A DNA stretch of 64,000 nucleotides. It comes from Aldehydirespirator sp965219165 (GTDB lineage: Bacteria; Actinomycetota; Acidimicrobiia; Acidimicrobiales; Aldehydirespiratoraceae). The notes below the pieces were generated by a model that made no database searches, had not been told where the DNA came from, and saw only the letters and a list, made by a program, of their open reading frames with translations. The position numbers and the translations under genes are program-made. The stretch covers positions 248,001-312,000 of the forward strand of contig CBDCMW010000002.1 of NCBI GenBank assembly GCA_965219165.1. Reading direction: 5' to 3'. Below are positions 59,983 to 64,000 of this stretch, in pieces (the first letter of the stretch is position 1; every line of letters begins with the position of its first letter).

Positions 59983-61080
59983 TTGATCCTGAATCCGGGC
60001 CAGGGCCGCATCGACGGCGAGCACTACCTCCCGGTCAGCCCGGAGACCTGCCGGTGGGGTTGGTGGCCCAACCGGCTCACCGCCCCGGTGCTGTCGGTAG
60101 CCGACGGCGCGGTGGTCACCGTGGACACCCTGTCGCACGAGGGGATCCTCGAGGACCAGGGTCGCGATCCCGCCTCCTTCTTCGGCGCCCGGGGCGTGGA
60201 ACCCGGCGGGGTGCTAACCGACGCGGTGGAGATGGCCCGCGACGTGCCACACACGTTCGGCGCCGACGGCCCCCACGTCGTGACCGGACCCATCGAGGTC
60301 CAGGGGGCCGAGCCCGGCGATCTGCTGCAGGTGGACATGCTGGGCTTCGCCCTGAGGGTGCCCTACGGCGTCACCTCCAACCGTCACGGCCTCGGCGCGC
60401 TGGGCGGTGAGATGCCCGACGGGACCGAGCCAGCCGAGACCCTCACACCCGGAACGCCCCACGGCACGGTGTCGGTGTTCACCGAGGTGGAGGGCGACGC
60501 CGGCGAGGGCACGGCCGTGCTGCGCTACGGAGACGGCCGGGCCGTGCGCTATCCGATCGCCCCCTTCCTGGGAATGATGGGAGTGGCGCCCGACACGGCC
60601 GAGCCTGTCGCCACCCGCCCGCCGGGCCGCCACGGCGGCAACCTGGACATCAAGCACCTTGTCAGCGGCACGACCCTGTACCTGCCGGTGCAGACACCCG
60701 GCGCCGGTTTCGCGGTGGGCGATCCGCACTTCGCACAGGGCAACGGCGAGGTGGCCCTCACCGCGCTGGAGGGCTCGCTGCGATCCGATCTGCGCCTGTC
60801 GGTGCTGCGAGGCCCCGAAGCCCGGCAGGCCTGCGGGCTGATCGAGAACCCCCTGGGCGAAACCGCAGACCACTGGGTGCCGGTCGGACTGCACGCCGAT
60901 CTCAACGAGGCGATGCGAGAGGCGGTCAGAGAGGCTCTGCGCTTCTGCGAGAGCCGGCTCGGCCTGCCCCGCCACATCGCCTACACCTATCTGAGCTGCG
61001 CGGCCGATTTCGAGGTCACCCAGGTGGTGAACGACGTCAAGGGCGTCCACTGCATGATCCCCAAGCGAGATTTCAGCTGA
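59983..61080 (+). CDS. Acetamidase/formamidase family protein
   Basis: 365 residues: the FmdA/AmdA beta-rich fold with ITGP-type segment HVVTGPIEVQGAEPGDLLQVDM, and RHGGNLDIKHLVSGTTLYLPVQTPGA near residue 200, which carries the expected metal/catalytic His region. The N-terminus uses TTG and reads MILNPGQGRIDGEHYLPVS. It hydrolyses a simple amide to acid plus ammonia. Stop overlaps by 8 bp with the convergent MFS gene. Confidence 0.88.
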   Translation: MILNPGQGRIDGEHYLPVSPETCRWGWWPNRLTAPVLSVADGAVVTVDTLSHEGILEDQGRDPASFFGARGVEPGGVLTDAVEMARDVPHTFGADGPHVVTGPIEVQGAEPGDLLQVDMLGFALRVPYGVTSNRHGLGALGGEMPDGTEPAETLTPGTPHGTVSVFTEVEGDAGEGTAVLRYGDGRAVRYPIAPFLGMMGVAPDTAEPVATRPPGRHGGNLDIKHLVSGTTLYLPVQTPGAGFAVGDPHFAQGNGEVALTALEGSLRSDLRLSVLRGPEARQACGLIENPLGETADHWVPVGLHADLNEAMREAVREALRFCESRLGLPRHIAYTYLSCAADFEVTQVVNDVKGVHCMIPKRDFS

Positions 61081-62284
61081 GCGCGTCGGATCTGGGCGCG
61101 TCGGGGCCCGACGTCGGCACGGTGCCCCGGATACGCAGCCAGCCCACAACGACCAAGGCAAGCACAGACAGGCCGACTATGGCCCAGGTCGGGCCGGATC
61201 CGGTGGCCTCGTACAGCCAGGCCGCGGGGAGCGCGGCCACGGCGGCCCCCGCGACCTCGGCCGCTCCCATCAGGCCCAGCGCGGCCGCCTGGCGCTGCTC
61301 GGGGACGGCCCGAGCCACGACCGCGTGGGCGGCGATGAAGCCGTAGCCGTCTCCGAAGCCCACCAAGACCATCGCGGCCACGATCGGGACCACGCCCGGC
61401 ATCACGCCGTAGGTCATGGTCACGAGACTCACCGCGACGAGTCCCGCCATCGTCACCCGCACCGGTCCCACCCGGTCGGCCAGGCGTCCGGCTCGCGTTC
61501 CGACGAGCATTACCGGCAGCGCGACCACGGTGAAGGCGATGCCCGTCGCGACGGCGCCGGCACCCCGGTCGGCAAACATGACCGGCAGCACGGCCTCCCA
61601 GGCGCCGATCATCATGAAGTAGCCGCCAACCATGATCAGCGCGCCCTGCAGTCGCCTCATCGACAGCAAGTCGAACGACGTCAATCGTCGGGCCACGTCG
61701 AGCACACCGCGGTCGGGGGGCAGGCGCACCGCGACGGGTAGGAAGAGAAGCATGGCCCCGGCGAACACGGCGAAGGGCGCCCGGATCCCGCCAAGCCACA
61801 CCAGCAGGGCCGTCATCACCGGTCCGAAGACGAACCCCGTGGTCTCGGCCACCACCATCCGGCCGAGGTTCTCACCGGCTCTGGCCGGATCGTGCACCGA
61901 GGCGGCCCTGCGCACCCCCGGAAGGATGAGGCCTCCTGCGAATCCCAGGACAGCGCGGCTCAGCACCCAGACCGCCAGACCCTCCGCGAAGACCATCATC
62001 AGCATGGCCGCTGCGCTAAGCGCGATCCCTGCGGCGGCCATCATCCGGGCGCGGCCCGCATCGGCGAGCCGGGCCAGGGTCACCTGCGACACGAAGGCGG
62101 CCACGAAACCGCTGGCCACCATGACGCCGATGCCGGTCCCGCTGAACCCAAACTGGTCGCGCAGCTCGCCGAGCACCGTGACGATCCCGCCGATGCCCGC
62201 GGCGGTCACTCCCATCAGCACCTGGAAGGGCAGCAGGTCGCGACGAGCACCCCGGCGCGACGACGCGCCGGTCCGGTCGATCAA
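61073..62284 (-). CDS. MFS transporter
   Basis: 403 residues, about 12 helices. The first loop between helices 2 and 3 is LARLADAGRARMMAAAG, the MFS signature; another copy of this motif occurs mid-protein (GRLADRVGPVRVTMAG). The substrate is unknown; the family includes drug and organic-acid exporters. It is last in a four-gene minus-strand cluster; the upstream small gene ends 4 bp before its start. Confidence 0.88.
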   Translation of the reverse strand: MIDRTGASSRRGARRDLLPFQVLMGVTAAGIGGIVTVLGELRDQFGFSGTGIGVMVASGFVAAFVSQVTLARLADAGRARMMAAAGIALSAAAMLMMVFAEGLAVWVLSRAVLGFAGGLILPGVRRAASVHDPARAGENLGRMVVAETTGFVFGPVMTALLVWLGGIRAPFAVFAGAMLLFLPVAVRLPPDRGVLDVARRLTSFDLLSMRRLQGALIMVGGYFMMIGAWEAVLPVMFADRGAGAVATGIAFTVVALPVMLVGTRAGRLADRVGPVRVTMAGLVAVSLVTMTYGVMPGVVPIVAAMVLVGFGDGYGFIAAHAVVARAVPEQRQAAALGLMGAAEVAGAAVAALPAAWLYEATGSGPTWAIVGLSVLALVVVGWLRIRGTVPTSGPDAPRSDALS

Positions 62285-62288
62285 GGAA

Positions 62289-62594
62289 TCAGACCTCTTT
62301 GAGCAGCTGATCGCTGGTCTGACCGGAGACGAACAGCTCGCTTCCCGCCTTGAGGATGTCCCGGTATCTCTCCTCGGTCGGGAGCCGCTCCAGGAACTCG
62401 TCGAGCACGGCCAGGCTCGGCGCGTCGATCATCCAGTACACCTTGCCGTAGGAGCCGTAGGCCTCCATCCAGGACGTGACCGTCACCCGCTCGGGATCGG
62501 CCGCGGCCATGTAGCCCGTGTAGCGCTCGATCCAATGCCTCACCCGGGCCGCGTCGCTGGAGTCGACTTGGGCCTTGCGCACCATCCTCACCAT
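62289..62594 (-). CDS. Small conserved-looking protein, unknown function
   Basis: 101 residues. MVRMVRKAQVDSSDAARVRHWIERYTG then a block with aromatic residues (EAYGSYGKVYWMIDAPS) and LDEFLERLPTEERYRDILKAGSELF. I suspect a small ferredoxin-like (dabb/ABM-like) barrel because of the length and alternation, but no motif proves it. Its stop is 4 bp before the MFS start. Between DUF1989 and the transporter in one operon. Confidence 0.6.
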   Translation of the reverse strand: MVRMVRKAQVDSSDAARVRHWIERYTGYMAAADPERVTVTSWMEAYGSYGKVYWMIDAPSLAVLDEFLERLPTEERYRDILKAGSELFVSGQTSDQLLKEV

Positions 62595-62638
62595 CGCGGT
62601 CTTTCCCTTCGTTTGCGGCCGTTCTCAGGCGGCCGCCG

Positions 62639-63298
62639 TCACACGGCCTCCCGAACCTCGAGGCCGATCCGCTTCGGCTCACCGCCATTGGATGCGGACG
62701 TCTCGCTGGGGCAGGCCGACACCGCGGCCAGCACGTCGATCTCGGCCCGGAGGTCGATGTAGTCGCCGGCAGCCGCGGGCGACTCCCGGAACACGAGACG
62801 CTGCTCGTCTTCCACATCGGTGTACATGAACACGTTGAACACGTCGGGTATCAGATCCGGTTCGACCCCCCAGGGCCGCACTGCCTCCTCGAGGTTGCCC
62901 TGGCAGGTCCGGTGCCCCGACTCGATGCCGTCGCGAACGGCGTACACGCCGGCCGAGCAGCGGCCGCCGTTCCAGGCGAAGTGAACACCGACCGGGTCAT
63001 CGATGACGGTCAGCATGGGCCGCTCGTAGGGCGGGCGCGACCACAGGGTCGTGATCCGCCGCATGGTCCCGGTTCCGGCCAGCATGTTGAGGGCCACGGT
63101 CTGGCCGGCGTGATAGCCCTCGCGGGGGTTGTCGAGGGCCAGGAACGTCGAGTCGGCCACCTGCGGACCGTCCAGCGCCACGATTCTGAGCACCTGCCCG
63201 GCCCGCACCTCCACGGCCCGGCCCTCGCAGCGAGGCACGACCACCTCCTGCAGGACCCGTCCGCGCGGCTGGACGCTCGCGGCGACCTGTGACGTCAT
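62639..63298 (-). CDS. DUF1989 (urea carboxylase-associated-like) protein
   Basis: 219 residues. VVPRCEGRAVEVRAGQVLRIVALDGPQVADSTFL opens the DUF1989 fold and MLTVIDDPVGVHFAWNGGRCS and DVFNVFMYTDVEDEQ close it. Members occur next to urea carboxylase, oxygenase and amide-degrading genes, but their reaction is not established. The start overlaps the stop of the upstream Rieske oxygenase (ATGA). GTG/ATG alternatives upstream would run into that gene. Confidence 0.85.
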   Translation of the reverse strand: MTSQVAASVQPRGRVLQEVVVPRCEGRAVEVRAGQVLRIVALDGPQVADSTFLALDNPREGYHAGQTVALNMLAGTGTMRRITTLWSRPPYERPMLTVIDDPVGVHFAWNGGRCSAGVYAVRDGIESGHRTCQGNLEEAVRPWGVEPDLIPDVFNVFMYTDVEDEQRLVFRESPAAAGDYIDLRAEIDVLAAVSACPSETSASNGGEPKRIGLEVREAV

Positions 63299-64000
63299 GC
63301 GGCTGTCTCGCAGCTGGCCTCGCCCGAGCGGGCCGTCGTCAGCTTGACATCGGCCGACATCAGCTCGAGCCAGGCCCGCAGATAGCCCCGCATCGGCCCC
63401 TCGTGGGTCACCGGCGACCGCCGCACACCATCGGCAGAGACCCCCTCGGCCTCGTGCCCGAGCCCCTTGCTCATGTCCACCCACTCCACCTCGGGTATGG
63501 CCAGACCCTGCTGGCAACGCTCGAAGATCTCCAGGTCGTCGGGGTTGCCCAGGCTGGGGAAGTCCTCGGCGATCCGCATGCGCAAGACGTTCACCTCGTC
63601 GGGAGCCCCCTCGACGGCGACGACCCACGTGTGCAGCCGGGTCTCGCCCACGCTTACCGGATCCACTGTTTCGAGGGTGTTGCCCTTGATGAGCAGGTTC
63701 GGGAAGATCGAGAGGTTCACCATCGATCCCGGCGCCATCTCCAGCACGTCGGCCGCCTCGTCGCCGAACCGCTCCGATATGCGCTCCGCGTACCACTCCC
63801 GACCGGGCACCGGTCGCTGCGTCTCCCAGAAGGACTTCCGCAGGCCGGGACGCTGGTCCACGAACATGTGGCCGTTGCCCAGGTCCAAGCCGTACATGCC
63901 GGTGTCGTCGGGGCTCGCCCTGAACTGCGCCAACGAGTGGGAGCCGCCGTGCTGGCGCTCGTTGAGCACCAGGAAGCTGCGATGGGCGAACGTGGGGTGC
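63295..64000 (-). CDS. Rieske-type aromatic ring-hydroxylating oxygenase, alpha-subunit C-terminal part (cut by window)
   Basis: The reading frame remains open at the window end (APTFAHRSFLVLNERQHGG), so the 5' part with the Rieske centre is outside. The visible ~230 residues match the catalytic SRPBCC-type domain: HSLAQFRASPDDTGMYGLDLG, MAPGSMVNLSIFPNLLIKGNTLE and PSLGNPDDLEIFERCQQGL. The mononuclear iron ligand pair is expected upstream. Operon order oxygenase, DUF1989, small protein, MFS suggests uptake or export plus oxidation of one compound. Confidence 0.85.
   Translation of the reverse strand, partial: HPTFAHRSFLVLNERQHGGSHSLAQFRASPDDTGMYGLDLGNGHMFVDQRPGLRKSFWETQRPVPGREWYAERISERFGDEAADVLEMAPGSMVNLSIFPNLLIKGNTLETVDPVSVGETRLHTWVVAVEGAPDEVNVLRMRIAEDFPSLGNPDDLEIFERCQQGLAIPEVEWVDMSKGLGHEAEGVSADGVRRSPVTHEGPMRGYLRAWLELMSADVKLTTARSGEASCETAA

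Noticed and set aside
1..64000. rRNA, tRNA or transposase genes
   Set aside because: I saw no rRNA blocks, no convincing tRNA cloverleaf with a TTC-loop pattern and no transposase motifs; a dedicated search could still find short RNAs.

Overview
The window is high-GC DNA from an actinobacterium-like organism. Three things fit an uncultivated member of the Acidimicrobiia or a close relative: several luciferase-like (LLM/F420-type) oxidoreductases, many acyl-CoA, CoA-transferase and VOC genes, and many genes that appear leaderless, with a TANNNT box 6-9 nt before the start codon. The lineage is an inference; there is no rRNA, tRNA or marker gene to prove it. Both ends are cut inside genes.

Layout. 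1-5.4 kb: a SsuBC/TauBC-type ABC importer (two permeases, ATPase), then a lipoprotein and a large secreted Cys-rich protein. 5.4-9.4 kb: tandem copies of a NYN-domain nuclease gene that carry duplicated 3' ends of the adjacent acyl-CoA dehydrogenase, then a ParDE-like pair. 9.4-15.4 kb: acyl-CoA metabolism (dehydrogenase, enoyl-CoA hydratase, CaiB/BaiF CoA transferase, thiolase, MaoC-like hydratase). 15.4-20.7 kb: an endonuclease-like pseudogene between two copies of a 48-bp repeat, two M24 peptidase-family genes, a luciferase-like oxidoreductase and a nitroreductase. 20.7-24.3 kb: biotin operon, a SnoaL-BioA fusion followed by bioF and bioD. 24.4-35.9 kb: truncated SulP, a desaturase divergent from an XRE regulator, an enoyl-CoA hydratase, VOC proteins, an M1 peptidase, two more LLM enzymes, an SDR and an aminotransferase.

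36-45.3 kb is an accessory island: an AlbA/Schlafen-type protein with operator-like sites, pseudogenes with internal deletions, a HicB-like gene with an unknown partner, a DUF4143 ATPase, PIN-domain toxin-antitoxin loci and a serine hydrolase. 45.3-52 kb: a TetR regulator divergent from a six-gene operon (PotABCD-like ABC importer, class III aminotransferase, M20 carbamoylase-type amidase) for import and breakdown of an amine or carbamoyl compound. 52-64 kb: catabolic genes, including two MDR dehydrogenases, an aldo/keto reductase, three VOC proteins, an FGGY kinase, an amidohydrolase, a formamidase/acetamidase, and an operon of Rieske oxygenase, DUF1989, a small protein and an MFS transporter.

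Two noncoding families recur. A 41-bp element (sometimes in tandem) occurs near 18.4, 19.8, 27.8 and 54.8 kb. A 48-bp element with inverted ends occurs at 11.5, 15.46 and 15.90 kb. With at least seven truncated or internally deleted genes, they suggest a genome shaped by repeat-mediated rearrangement.
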